Shown here: in pieces, positions 1-9,700 of the stretch
How positions within the stretch are numbered: the first letter of the stretch is position 1
Layout of the letters: every line of letters begins with the position of its first letter
Source of the DNA: a virus
DNA length: 37,213 nt
Direction: 5' to 3' (one strand)
IMG/VR virus record: IMGVR_UViG_3300038566_000025
Location: 1 to 37,213 of that record
The notes under the pieces: model-generated
Told to the model about the DNA's origin: nothing
The model's database searches: none
What the model saw: only the letters and a program-made list of their open reading frames with translations
Made by a program: the position numbers and the translations under genes

Positions 1-2
1 AC

Positions 3-149
3 AGAACAACACGTGAAGGTGATGAGTATGTCTGCACCTGTGGTCGTCGTTGGGACATCGATGAAGCCGATCCGCATCCGTCAACACCTGCTGAACATAT
101 CGCTGAGATGCGTGATAAATTAAAACGAGGTGATGATGTTTCTGAATAA
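3..149 (+). CDS. 3' end of a small protein with a CxC motif (partial)
   Basis: Only the last 48 residues are in the window; the start lies upstream. The frame beginning at base 3 is open and ends with TAA at 147-149. The tail has a short cysteine pair (CTCGRRWD) that could be half of a zinc knuckle, then a charged, proline-containing end. It overlaps the start of the methyltransferase gene by about 14 bases, a translational coupling typical of this genome, which supports it being real. Function is not recognisable from the fragment. The other frames in this stretch are less convincing. Confidence 0.5.
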   Translation, partial: RTTREGDEYVCTCGRRWDIDEADPHPSTPAEHIAEMRDKLKRGDDVSE

Positions 150-1257
150 AGGTATCAATGTTCTCAGTCTGTTTGATGGTAAGTCATCAGGTAGAACTGC
201 GTGCGACTTATCAGGTATCGGTGTGGATAAATACTACGCTGCTGAGATTGATAAGTACGCTAACATTGTCAGCAATACACTGTACCCTAATATCATCAGA
301 CTTGGTGATGTGACTCAGTGGCGTGAGTGGAACATTGACTGGGCTTCAATTGACTTGTTGCTTGCTGGTTCACCGTGTCAGGGTTTCAGCTTTGCTGGTA
401 AACAGTTAGCTTTTGACGATCCACGTTCAGCATTATTCTTCGTGTTCATCGACATCAGAAACCACATTGACAGTGAACGAATGAAAGCTGGTAAAACACC
501 AGTCAAGTTCATGCTTGAAAATGTGAAGATGAAGCAGGAATTTCTGCAAGTAATCAATGATAAAGTTTACGCTGAACCTGTATTCATTAACTCAGCACTG
601 GTGTCAGCACAAAATCGTCAGCGTTATTACTGGTGTAATTGGGAAGTATCACAACCTGAAGATCGAATGATTACATGGGGTGATGTGCGTGAGCATAATG
701 TTGATTTAACTCGATACTATTACACTGAGAAGGGTATTGACTGGTTAATCAATCATTCACGTAGAAAGAATAAAACACTAACCGTTCACTCTGACTCAGA
801 TAAAATGCAGATGATTGAAGCTAGTCATCATAAAAATTATTCAAGTCAACGGTTCTTCGGTATCTGTGATATACCTGATGACGCTGAAGCAGTTGCATCT
901 TTACGTGGTAGACGTATTGACCCTGCAACAATGAAACGTGTTGATCACCGTATGGATATTAAACCTGTTCAACACGTTGAGTTCAGATATGATGGTAAAA
1001 GTAATTGTCTAAGTACAGTCGGTAAAGACAATATTGTTGTACCTTTCACTTTACCTGATCGTATACCACAAGAATTATTCTTCTTTAGATATATAACACC
1101 ACGTGAATGCTTCAGACTTCAGACCGTACCTGAGCATCTGATTGACAAGATACTCGCTTCAGGTGTTTCTAATACGCAACTTTACAAGATAGCCGGTAAC
1201 GGTTGGACTGATGAAGTTATTGCTCACATTCTAAGACATTCAGGATTAGTACAATGA
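136..1257 (+). CDS. C5-cytosine DNA methyltransferase
   Basis: Transfers a methyl group from S-adenosylmethionine to carbon 5 of cytosine in DNA. All core motifs of the family are visible (numbering from the GTG at 130): motif I VLSLFDGKSSG (11-21), the catalytic GSPCQGFS with its PCQ cysteine (80-87), motif VI ENV (130-132), motif VIII QNRQR (161-165), motif IX RYITPRECFRLQ (320-331) and motif X AGNGW near 355. At about 373 residues it is a compact, single-domain enzyme. GAGG at 127-130 is five bases before ATG 136, which favours that start over GTG 130 or ATG 133. It overlaps the helicase gene by ATGA. No restriction enzyme is seen beside it, so it is probably an orphan enzyme protecting or marking phage DNA. 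Target sequence unknown. Confidence 0.93.
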   Translation: MFLNKGINVLSLFDGKSSGRTACDLSGIGVDKYYAAEIDKYANIVSNTLYPNIIRLGDVTQWREWNIDWASIDLLLAGSPCQGFSFAGKQLAFDDPRSALFFVFIDIRNHIDSERMKAGKTPVKFMLENVKMKQEFLQVINDKVYAEPVFINSALVSAQNRQRYYWCNWEVSQPEDRMITWGDVREHNVDLTRYYYTEKGIDWLINHSRRKNKTLTVHSDSDKMQMIEASHHKNYSSQRFFGICDIPDDAEAVASLRGRRIDPATMKRVDHRMDIKPVQHVEFRYDGKSNCLSTVGKDNIVVPFTLPDRIPQELFFFRYITPRECFRLQTVPEHLIDKILASGVSNTQLYKIAGNGWTDEVIAHILRHSGLVQ

Positions 1258-2750
1258 ACCAACTCTTACACCCTCAACAGCTCCATGATTATCAAAGAGA
1301 ATGCGTGATGCACCAGCTTCAGCACGATGATTCAATGCTGTGGTTGCAGATGGGACTCGGTAAAACACCGATAACTCTGACCACTATCGTTGATCGTATG
1401 CGTGCAGGTCAGGTACAGAAGACACTCATCTTCGGACCACTGCGAGTCATTCAGGCTGTATGGGCTAGGGAAGCACGCAAGTGGTCACACACTCAGCACC
1501 TACGCTTCAGCGTCATCCACGGTAACAAAGAGAAACGTGCACGTGCACTGTTTGCTGATGCTGACATCTACCTCATTAACTATGAAGCAATGAACTGGTT
1601 AGCTGAAACCCTTGACCATTATTATCTGTCCCAGGGTAAACCACTCCCGTTTCAGATGGTCGTCTATGATGAAGTGTCAAAGCTGAAGAACTCAACTACT
1701 CTGCGTATGGCTGGTGGCAACCGTGACCGTAAAGACGGACGTGGTGAACCGGTCAAGATTAAAGTGACAGGCTGGCGCAAGATCCTGAACCACTTCAAGT
1801 ACCGTACAGGTCTGACTGGTACACCTGCATCAAATGGTTACCTTGATCTGCATGGTCAGTTCTTAGCTGTTGATGGTGGTGAACGACTTGGTGAATACAT
1901 CACCCATTACAAAGACAGCTACTTCACCAGTGACTATTCAGGGTGGAACTACTCACCGACTGAATTAGGTAAACAGTGGATCGAGTTCAAGATCAGCGAC
2001 ATTACAAAGAAGATGGATGCTGCTGACTACCTTGACCTACCTGACTGTAAAGTGACTAACATGATGGTTGACCTACCTGCATCAGCTCGTAAGGCATACG
2101 ATGAGGTTGAGAAGAACATGTTTACTCAGCTTGACTCAGGTCAAGAAGTGGAAGTGTTCAGTCGCTCATCAGTGTCAAATAAATGTTTGCAGTTCTGCAA
2201 TGGTTCACCATACCTGAACAGTGATTCACCGGATTATGAATCAGTGCATGATGCTAAACTCGATGCACTTGAAGAAGTGTTGGAAGAAGCAGGTGGTGCA
2301 CCGGTGCTATGTAGTTACACGTTCAAGTCAGATGCTGAACGCATCATGAAGAGGTTCAAGAAGTATAAACCTGTAAACCTCACCACAGCTAAGTCAGCAG
2401 ATACTGAACGCATCATCAACGACTGGAACAGTGGGAAGATTAAACTGTTGATCGGTCACCCTGCATCAATGGGTCACGGTGTTGATGGTCTTCAGGACTC
2501 AGGTTCAATATTGGTGTGGTTCGGTTTGAACTGGTCACTGGAATTGTATGAGCAGATGAATGGTCGTCTTAATCGTCAAGGTCAGAAAGCACCAGTGTCT
2601 ATCATTAGAATACTTTGCAATGACACTATTGACCTTGCAGTTGCTGATGCTATTGAACGTAAGACGGATAATCAGGAAGGTTTGAAAGCAGCGTTGCAGC
2701 GTTACCGTGATGGTGTGACTACGAATGAACTTGAGACTAACTTCTTCTAA
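1254..2750 (+). CDS. SNF2-family DEAD-like helicase / DNA translocase
   Basis: A superfamily 2 ATPase of the SNF2 type, expected to translocate on or remodel DNA using ATP. Visible motifs: Walker A MGLGKT (33-38), a DEAH-box variant YDEVSKLKN (138-146), motif III LTGTPASNG (187-195) and motif VI QMNGRLNRQGQ (434-444). The arrangement and the length of 498 residues match the compact SNF2 helicases found in many phages. Translation starts at the ATGA overlapping the methyltransferase stop, so the two are made together. The gene ends at 2750, directly against the stop codon of the opposing late operon. A role in phage replication, recombination or fork processing is inferred, not shown. Confidence 0.92.
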   Translation: MNQLLHPQQLHDYQRECVMHQLQHDDSMLWLQMGLGKTPITLTTIVDRMRAGQVQKTLIFGPLRVIQAVWAREARKWSHTQHLRFSVIHGNKEKRARALFADADIYLINYEAMNWLAETLDHYYLSQGKPLPFQMVVYDEVSKLKNSTTLRMAGGNRDRKDGRGEPVKIKVTGWRKILNHFKYRTGLTGTPASNGYLDLHGQFLAVDGGERLGEYITHYKDSYFTSDYSGWNYSPTELGKQWIEFKISDITKKMDAADYLDLPDCKVTNMMVDLPASARKAYDEVEKNMFTQLDSGQEVEVFSRSSVSNKCLQFCNGSPYLNSDSPDYESVHDAKLDALEEVLEEAGGAPVLCSYTFKSDAERIMKRFKKYKPVNLTTAKSADTERIINDWNSGKIKLLIGHPASMGHGVDGLQDSGSILVWFGLNWSLELYEQMNGRLNRQGQKAPVSIIRILCNDTIDLAVADAIERKTDNQEGLKAALQRYRDGVTTNELETNFF

Positions 2751-3086
2751 TCATTTAGGTAGGTGTTCAAGCACCCAGTTAATTGCAACACCTACCACTG
2801 TTAAACCACTGAGCCATTTAATGAACTTACCAACTGCTGACATAACTTTAACTGTACCATTTGCAGCGTCCCATGCAGATATAATGTCACGTGTTGAGTC
2901 GGTGAGTTCTTTAGTGGATTGTGTGAGTTCTTTGATACATTCAGTGTTACGTTCTTGAGCAGCTATAAGATGATCCCATTTACGTTCTTCATCTTCACAA
3001 TGCTTCTTATAGTCCTCAATGTGGTCATCAAGTTTCTGTTGCAACAGTAGCACCTGTGTATCGGTTACTCTTCGATCCATCTTCAT
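2751..3086 (-). CDS. Coiled-coil protein with C-terminal membrane segment, lysis cassette
   Basis: A 111-residue protein. Residues 10-70 are strongly charged and heptad-like, with repeats such as ELTQSTKELTDSTRD, and should form a coiled coil. Residues 80-106 are hydrophobic (WLSGLTVVGVAINWVLEHL) and fit one membrane helix near the C terminus. This layout recalls XhlA-type haemolysin or accessory holin proteins, and is the reverse of Rz spanins, whose membrane helix is N-terminal. It starts in an ATGA overlap with the lysozyme gene and is the last gene of the late operon. A role in lysis (second holin or holin regulator) is inferred from position and topology only. Confidence 0.8.
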   Translation of the reverse strand: MKMDRRVTDTQVLLLQQKLDDHIEDYKKHCEDEERKWDHLIAAQERNTECIKELTQSTKELTDSTRDIISAWDAANGTVKVMSAVGKFIKWLSGLTVVGVAINWVLEHLPK

Positions 3087-3565
3087 TGTTCTTCTCTACT
3101 AAATATGGTTAAAGCATAACACTCAACACCTTGATTCCACAACTCTGCTTCAGCAGCACGACGACGAACTAAACCACGTAGCACACGTCCACCGGCTTTA
3201 TTCCACCGTGATAACTGATACGGTACATCTTCCCAGTTGTTGCTGTTAATACGTCGTCTGAGTGTTGAAGCTCTGAATGCACCGCTACCCAGGTTGTAAA
3301 CGAAACTAGCCAATGCTGCACGCTGCAAGTCATTGAGATAAATACTGGTGTAACGAATCACTGCACGTTCAGCTTTCTCAAGTTCATGATGCAACCAGGC
3401 TTCAGCTTGTTCCTTAGTGCATTCAGGGTCATCACCAGTGACACGACGACCATCAGGGTAACGAGTTGTACCGTACCCGATAGTCCATACGCCAGCAGAA
3501 CAGCGATAAGGGATAGATGAATATCCCTCAAAGCTGATGACTAGATTGACCCCTTCTTTGATCAT
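3083..3565 (-). CDS. Endolysin, GH24 phage lysozyme
   Basis: Cleaves the glycan strands of peptidoglycan to release progeny. It has the T4-lysozyme-type catalytic triad in the spacing E-8-(D/C)-5-T: Glu13 in SFEGY, Cys22 where T4 has Asp20, and Thr28 in WTIGYG. Cysteine at the middle position is common in phage GH24 enzymes. The LNDLQRAALASFVYNLG helix and the R-W-N-x-A-G-G segment are also typical. The length of 160 residues is normal. There is no signal peptide or signal-anchor at the N terminus, so it should stay in the cytoplasm until a holin opens the membrane. It is coupled by ATGA overlaps to the membrane protein on each side. Confidence 0.95.
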   Translation of the reverse strand: MIKEGVNLVISFEGYSSIPYRCSAGVWTIGYGTTRYPDGRRVTGDDPECTKEQAEAWLHHELEKAERAVIRYTSIYLNDLQRAALASFVYNLGSGAFRASTLRRRINSNNWEDVPYQLSRWNKAGGRVLRGLVRRRAAEAELWNQGVECYALTIFSREEQ

Positions 3566-4038
3566 TTTCGTGCAGACCTATATCCGAATAAGAAACCCAA
3601 CACTGCTTGAATAGCTTCACCGATGAGTGAACCCCACAGCAGGTCAACAGCTTTCATCGTGTCCTGTAATGACTCGACACTACTCAACACTGCATAAGTG
3701 TAAAACGATGCCATGACCGCAAACAACGTGATGATGATAGTCACAGCAAATGGTCTGAGTGAACCGTTCCATGCGTCAACCCAGGTAATACCGGTGGACT
3801 TCAGACTTGCTGCTGCAATCTTTGACTGTGAATTATATGCTGCAATGTCAACTTCACGATCCATCTCAGCAACACGAGTCTCACCTTCCCTTTCAGCAAT
3901 CTTCAGTTGTAGCTCCGTCTGAATTTTAAGCATCTCAACTTCACGATTATGTTCACGAGATGCACCCCATTCTTTTAACAGGTTAGGAACTGCCCCTGAT
4001 ACCAGACCTGTAATCGTTGATATTAGTGCTGTAATCAT
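3562..4038 (-). CDS. Putative holin (membrane protein with amphipathic middle)
   Basis: A 158-residue membrane protein immediately before the lysozyme, overlapping it by ATGA. The N terminus is hydrophobic (residues 1-18). Residues 25-75 are a charged helix that may be a coiled coil. Two hydrophobic segments follow near residues 96-118 and 130-152, ending in a basic tail. This resembles the three-segment holins of gene transfer agents and related podoviruses (GTA holin 3TM family), which form the membrane holes that let the lysozyme out. A GAGG site lies eight bases before the ATG, inside the end of the fibre gene. Assignment rests on topology and position. Confidence 0.75.
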   Translation of the reverse strand: MITALISTITGLVSGAVPNLLKEWGASREHNREVEMLKIQTELQLKIAEREGETRVAEMDREVDIAAYNSQSKIAAASLKSTGITWVDAWNGSLRPFAVTIIITLFAVMASFYTYAVLSSVESLQDTMKAVDLLWGSLIGEAIQAVLGFLFGYRSARK

Positions 4039-6021
4039 CTATTGATCCTCACTTGATGTAACCGTCATTGTCGCATCAGCAAAAGTAGTTATTGACCTAC
4101 CTGCTGCACTGTTGTGTCGAATACCGATAGCGTAAGTTCTACCATCGCCACGGAGTGTCCATGAAGGATTCAAAATGTTAGTACCTGCAACAGCAGTAAA
4201 CATAGCTTTTCTAGACGGTGCACCATTGATCAGTAAGTGACATTCAATAGAATCACCGGCTACCATACCTTGTAAACCGAAATTACATTGTAGTAAATAA
4301 TTTCTACCGTCATTGGGTTTAGCGTTACCAGTTGCTAAATCAAAGATACTATTAGAACCTTCGAGTGATGCGTTAAAATTAATTAATGTATCAGTATTAG
4401 GGCTAACGGTTAACCCTGTTGTACGTCTTAATACACTGTAGTATTTATTCATCTTTGTTAGACGATAAGGTGTAGCAAAACCTGAACGCTCTAACTGTGG
4501 ACTATCCATGATTGCACGAACACCACCAGCACCTTTAGCAATGATTGTTATCTCAGCGAGAATGCGAACTACATTAGCATCAGGAACAAAAGCCTGAGAA
4601 ATTTCTAGCCGTTGTCTATTACCTGCGACTGTGAATGTTTTAGACACTGATGCAATTGTGACATTAGATACATCCTTAGCATACAGTGCCAGTTTAACAT
4701 CAGTGTTGGTTGATGCTAATGAAGTGGCATATATGCTGAGACAAAAAGGTGTTAGCTGATTCAACTTAGTGAATTCATAGTTCTGACTTAAAATAGCGGT
4801 TTCACCACCGACACCTGCACCACTGATTAAATCAATAGTTGCACCACCTTCATCATCATTAATATTTAATGTCGGTGTCACTAACGTGTTAGGGTTATAA
4901 GACCATTTGTACGGTGCTGTATCATCCGCATTGATCAGTTTGAAACCACTATTAACTAACAGGTTCTCTTGATGTTTGACACTCACATCTTTATTCAGAC
5001 CCCAGTAATTGCCGACCCATTCTGACGGGTTCATCACAACATAAGTGTCTTTGATGTATTGCATCAAATCTGTCATGTAAGAAGGTAAAGTGTGAGCATA
5101 AAAACAAATATACGCTTCATAAGCTCTTGCTTGATCAACGTAAGCTTTTGCCTCATTTAGTGTAATAACTTCCGTACCGAAAGAATCAGTAAGGGCAATC
5201 CTTGTCAGATTGTATCTGTCATCACCGAAGTTATTATTTGCTGTAATACCAGCACCTGCACCGACAGAACGGATGAAAGCAAAATCAAAAGACTGTTCAA
5301 GTTGCGGTCTGAATTTAGCATCAAGTGTTGAACTTGGTGCAACGAAACCACGTGGTAAAAAACCGAATTGACTAAATTCAGTTGCTGATGTTTTCAACAA
5401 GTTTTCACCGTATGTCAAATCAACAGCACTGTTAAGGACAAGTGAGTTCATTGAGTGACTTAACAATTCACCGTTTACATTTTTACGAAAATCAAGTGCT
5501 TCTCGCATTGTGACAAAATCGTAACTTGTAGCCATACCTGAATGATAAATAGCCAAACTTGTTTTAAAATCTTCAGATACAGACACAGGCATCAAGTCAT
5601 CTTTTACAGTTTGGTTAGCATCATCATAAACAAGTGATACACCACCAAAACGGTTAACAATACGCTTCTTCAGTGATAATGTTGGTATCGCTGTACTTTG
5701 ACGAATATCAATACCGTCTGGTGTAACAGATGATGTTAGTACAACATCAAAGTAACTGAATCCACCATTACCTGTTGTTATCTCGCTTACAAGAACAACG
5801 TGACCCTCTTCAATATCAGAACGATTCAAAGCATCACTAATAGTATCAGAATCTTTGATAGTCACATCTTTCAATCGAGCATGTTTAACACCACCTGGTG
5901 TGACACCATCCCCCATGTGAATGCTATTATCAGTGGTGTTAAACCACAGTTCACCGATGGCTGGTGTACCAGCTAAAATCTCAGCATTAGTACCACGACG
6001 GTGTTTTACTTGTGTAGCCAT
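4039..6021 (-). CDS. Tail fibre / receptor-binding protein with NodB-like deacetylase domain
   Basis: A 660-residue virion protein for host-surface contact. Residues 1-45 carry the common phage fibre head motif (MATQVKHRRGT ... GELWFNTT ... MGDGVTPGG). About residues 125-335 look like a polysaccharide deacetylase (NodB, CE4) fold: SLVYDD at 129-134, SHSMN at 188-192, FLPRGF near 221 and a late FYAHTLP. CE4 enzymes normally have HSxxH, but here the second histidine is serine (HSMNS), so metal binding and activity are doubtful. Residues about 353-530 resemble a carbohydrate-binding jelly roll, and the last 130 a trimeric tip domain. An ATG 21 bases further upstream overlaps the previous gene; the chosen ATG has GGGAG eight bases before it. 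Confidence 0.85.
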   Translation of the reverse strand: MATQVKHRRGTNAEILAGTPAIGELWFNTTDNSIHMGDGVTPGGVKHARLKDVTIKDSDTISDALNRSDIEEGHVVLVSEITTGNGGFSYFDVVLTSSVTPDGIDIRQSTAIPTLSLKKRIVNRFGGVSLVYDDANQTVKDDLMPVSVSEDFKTSLAIYHSGMATSYDFVTMREALDFRKNVNGELLSHSMNSLVLNSAVDLTYGENLLKTSATEFSQFGFLPRGFVAPSSTLDAKFRPQLEQSFDFAFIRSVGAGAGITANNNFGDDRYNLTRIALTDSFGTEVITLNEAKAYVDQARAYEAYICFYAHTLPSYMTDLMQYIKDTYVVMNPSEWVGNYWGLNKDVSVKHQENLLVNSGFKLINADDTAPYKWSYNPNTLVTPTLNINDDEGGATIDLISGAGVGGETAILSQNYEFTKLNQLTPFCLSIYATSLASTNTDVKLALYAKDVSNVTIASVSKTFTVAGNRQRLEISQAFVPDANVVRILAEITIIAKGAGGVRAIMDSPQLERSGFATPYRLTKMNKYYSVLRRTTGLTVSPNTDTLINFNASLEGSNSIFDLATGNAKPNDGRNYLLQCNFGLQGMVAGDSIECHLLINGAPSRKAMFTAVAGTNILNPSWTLRGDGRTYAIGIRHNSAAGRSITTFADATMTVTSSEDQ

Positions 6022-6022
6022 G

Positions 6023-6730
6023 TTATATACTCCCGTAATCAAATTGGTCGTTCACCGAGCTGGTAACTAAACCGTAATCTATAAAACTTTCAGGATCAAA
6101 CTCAGGTGCTGAACTCATCCGATTATCAATCACTTCTGTGACCTGAAGTTGCGGCATGTAATCATCAGACTTCTGACTGTAAGGACCTGCTAACGGTGCT
6201 GTCATTGTATCACCGTCGATGTTCGCATAAGCAGCATCGGTATCAAAATTCTCAATACCTGATTCATCTTGATTCCATCTGAGAACTTTACCAGCGTCAG
6301 GATCTTCAAGTGATAACGGAAGTGGACCTGTATATGAATCTGATAAAGTAAAAGTCCTAGTAAGTTTATCAAGGATCTGCTGAATCAATAATGTCAGCTT
6401 ATCCATTGCATTTTCATGTAAATCGGGGAAGAATGGTCCTTGTGACGTGAATGCTGTCAACTGAGTTTCTTCAAAATTTGATCGAATAAACCATTGATAA
6501 CCGGTGGGTAAAGCACCTGCTGTTCGTGTTATAGTTCCACCTGCATCATTACCAACACCAGTGACTGTGTAATCACTATCAACAGTCAACAGTGTTTCAA
6601 CACCAGTGTCATCAGTTTCATATACACTGACTTCACTTTTGTCAAAAATCTTAAATGTATAACTGAAGGTGTCAGCAATATCATTCCCATCATAAGGACC
6701 TGATGTAATTTTTTTACTGTTAACTGTCAT
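6023..6730 (-). CDS. Tail fibre adaptor, T7 gp17 N-terminal-like
   Basis: The first 115 residues match the virion-attachment domain of T7-type tail fibres: YDGNDIADTFSYTFKIFDK, a DSDYTVTGVGNDAGGTI strand, then FIRSNFEETQ and FPDLHENAMDKLTLLIQQIL. The rest is low in hydrophobic residues, probably a linker or docking stalk. At 235 residues it lacks any receptor-binding body, so it likely acts as an adaptor joining the tail to the separate fibre encoded next (one base away). A TTG start 12 bases further upstream would lie before the ribosome binding site; GGAG six bases before ATG 6730 fixes the start there. Confidence 0.85.
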   Translation of the reverse strand: MTVNSKKITSGPYDGNDIADTFSYTFKIFDKSEVSVYETDDTGVETLLTVDSDYTVTGVGNDAGGTITRTAGALPTGYQWFIRSNFEETQLTAFTSQGPFFPDLHENAMDKLTLLIQQILDKLTRTFTLSDSYTGPLPLSLEDPDAGKVLRWNQDESGIENFDTDAAYANIDGDTMTAPLAGPYSQKSDDYMPQLQVTEVIDNRMSSAPEFDPESFIDYGLVTSSVNDQFDYGSI

Positions 6731-6766
6731 GTGACACTCCAAATTGCAATTGATTAAAGTCTATCA

Positions 6767-9700
6767 CTACTTATGCTCAGGACCAAATAAGAACTGGTGC
6801 ATGGTGAAATCTTCACCTTCAGCAATGACATCATATAAATGTTCACCGGAAGCCCACGCTTGACCTGTACCTGGTACACCTAAACCTGCACCTAGTAATT
6901 TACTGATTGATTTAGCCTGACTCTTTGTCAATTCATCATCAGTAAGAACGGCTTTACCACCACCTTTTAAACCTTGTAAACCTTGCTCAACGATAGAGGT
7001 CACCGGTGAAGCGTTGTACTGATAACCACTGAATAGACCGTTAGCAGCATCACGTACAAAAGGTATTGATGCAATCGGGTACAATGCGACCTTAGTTAGT
7101 GTTTCTTGTAACAACTCTTCAGGTTCTTGGTCATCTTTCGCAAACTCACCACGCATCATCATCTCGAACAATACTGGTATGGTGAACAAGAACATTGCTT
7201 TAGCTGCAACAGTAGTGGTCGAGTATTTACCTGTCTTAGCACCTTTCACCAGATCACGTTGTAAGTTCCACAATGCACTGAAGAAAGTCATGAACATGGT
7301 GAAGATGGTGTGCGTCTTAGTCTGGTTACGCATCAGACCAGCCATGTCTTTAGTCACACCTGAACCTTGAACATTTTCAATCACCCAGTCAGCATATTGG
7401 AACGCTTTCTTTTCGTCACCAGATTCACTGAGTTCTTTAATGTACGCAGCGTGCCATGATGGTAAATCAACCATGTAAGTCTGAATCAATGCAATATGTT
7501 TCATCGACGCTTCTTGAATTGCTGCAAATACACCACGCTTACTTTCGAGCTGTTGCATTGCATTCATCAATTCACGATCCATTGTCTTAGTACGATGCTT
7601 CAGCACTTTAGACTTTTCATTGGCAAACTCCCAGGCACTTCTCATGCTGTCAACACTACCGAGTATAGTACGCATTGACTGCATCACCGGCTTCATACCC
7701 ACTTCAGCAATGGTGTTAGACAGACCTGAAATCTGAATGATACCGGTAGACGCTTTGAAACCCATTACACCGAGTGTAGTACCTAAACGCAGTCTGTTGA
7801 ACATTGCATCAACAATCGACTTGTTAGGTGCGTTACGACCATCTTTAGCAATATCGTTCAACCACGGTTTAAGTTGTGCGAATTCTTCAGGACCTAGTTT
7901 CTCAGTCACAGCGTCCTTGATCCGTGGGTCACGCAGTAAACGGTTCACCTCACGCACTGCATCATGGTGAGTAATATAGTGAATGGTTTCCTGAATATGA
8001 TTAGGAACTACGTTCAACGTCAAGTGAATCGGTGCGTAGTAACCTGTACGTTCATTAGTTGAACCAGTGTTCACCGATGCTTGAATGCTGGCGTTACTGG
8101 CAAACATTGACCCCACTTCAGCATCTTTACGTTCTTCAAACTCAGCAGCTTTATTGTCACGAGTCGGGTCATACTTAACAGGGTAGTAACCACCTTTGAA
8201 TGTACCGTATGGTGTTTCAACCGGTGTAGCTTCAACTTTAGGTGGTACAAGTCCAGTGGTGCGACGATACACTTCAGCAAGTTTCGGGTAAAGAATATCA
8301 ATCTGATCCCAAATCTTCTGAACCATCTGCCAGTCTGATTCAGTCATGTGCTTCAACACAGCTTGTAGTCGAGCGTTCTGCAAGTTGATGTCGTTACCAT
8401 CTTCTTTAGCCCAACCTTCACCGAGTAGCATCTTTTTCAAGTTACCTTCGTTACCAGTGTTCAATGCGACTGCAATAATCTCATGACCTTTCAAGTTACC
8501 GGTGTGAGTACCGTTTGCTGTACCTTTGATTTCAGGTATGAAGAATGTAGTGTTGTGACGCTTCATGTCTTCTTTGCTACGGTTCTGAATCATATCGATA
8601 ACAGGTTTACCCACTTCTTCAAACAACTCTAACTCAGCATTGTAAGCATCCGTCATCGGTTGTGAGAACGTGGTGAACCATGTACCTACTCGTTCAACAC
8701 CGTCCATCCATGACATCATGTAAGGTATCTTAGTCATCTGAGCCATAGCCCATCGACCCTTACGTTCAATCCAGCTCAGGTCATCAGCAGTACTTGCACT
8801 CTTCTTGAATCGACCAGTACCTGTTTCAGCAGCAGTTGCCACCAGCTTTTCAACAAGTTTGTTATACTCAATCTCTTCACCCATACGAGTGAGTTTGTTC
8901 GAGTAACGTGCAACGTGTTCGATGTTACGCACTGAGTCATCGATACCCTGAAGGTCACTATAAGCAACATTCTTCCAATGGGTAACATAAGACTCATTCA
9001 ACACTGCATTGTGCAGCACCAGTCCGTCACCGTGTACGTCCATACGTTCTTTTGACCAGGTGTTGATGTCCTGATTAAGTTGATCAACCTGAGCAAGTGA
9101 TGCAGTTTTTCTGAATTCAAAGCGATCAAGTATCTTGGTGATCTGTTCCCAGTACCCACCTTCAGCTTTCTGAATTTCCTCACGCACTTTCTTCTTACTG
9201 TAGCGACCCATACGGTCAACGATTTTCACCGTGTTATTCTTCGCTTCAGTCGCAGCCATACCGAGGTAATAGTTCAATGCTTGACGTGCTTTAGCTTGAG
9301 CAGCACCTTCTTTGTTACCTTCAGCCAGCATACGTGCAGCTTCTTGTGCAGCTCGAATCTCAGCCTTGCGATATTTACCAGGGTGAATCTCACGGAATGA
9401 CAACTGACCGATACGTTCTTCAGCAACCGATTTCATTGTTTGACGGTCAATGGTGCGCTGATTAGTACCACGTGCAAGCATCTTCAATTCATGCAGGATC
9501 AGCTTACCACGTTCTTCATTCTGCACTGCTTCATCAGCAAGTCGTTCAATCGTACCATCAGTGAACGGGTCACCGTGTCGCTCAGTCATACGTGACTCAG
9601 CATTAGCTTCAGCAGTCTCACGCATCGATGGTGCAGTGGTCAGGTCGTTCAACATCTCAGCACCTGAGTTGTAACCGAAGAATGCAGCAGCTTCATCAGG

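Noticed and set aside
2755-2775. Bidirectional terminator at the convergent junction
   Set aside because: Only a four-pair GGTG/CACC stem is visible and no U-tract follows on either strand.
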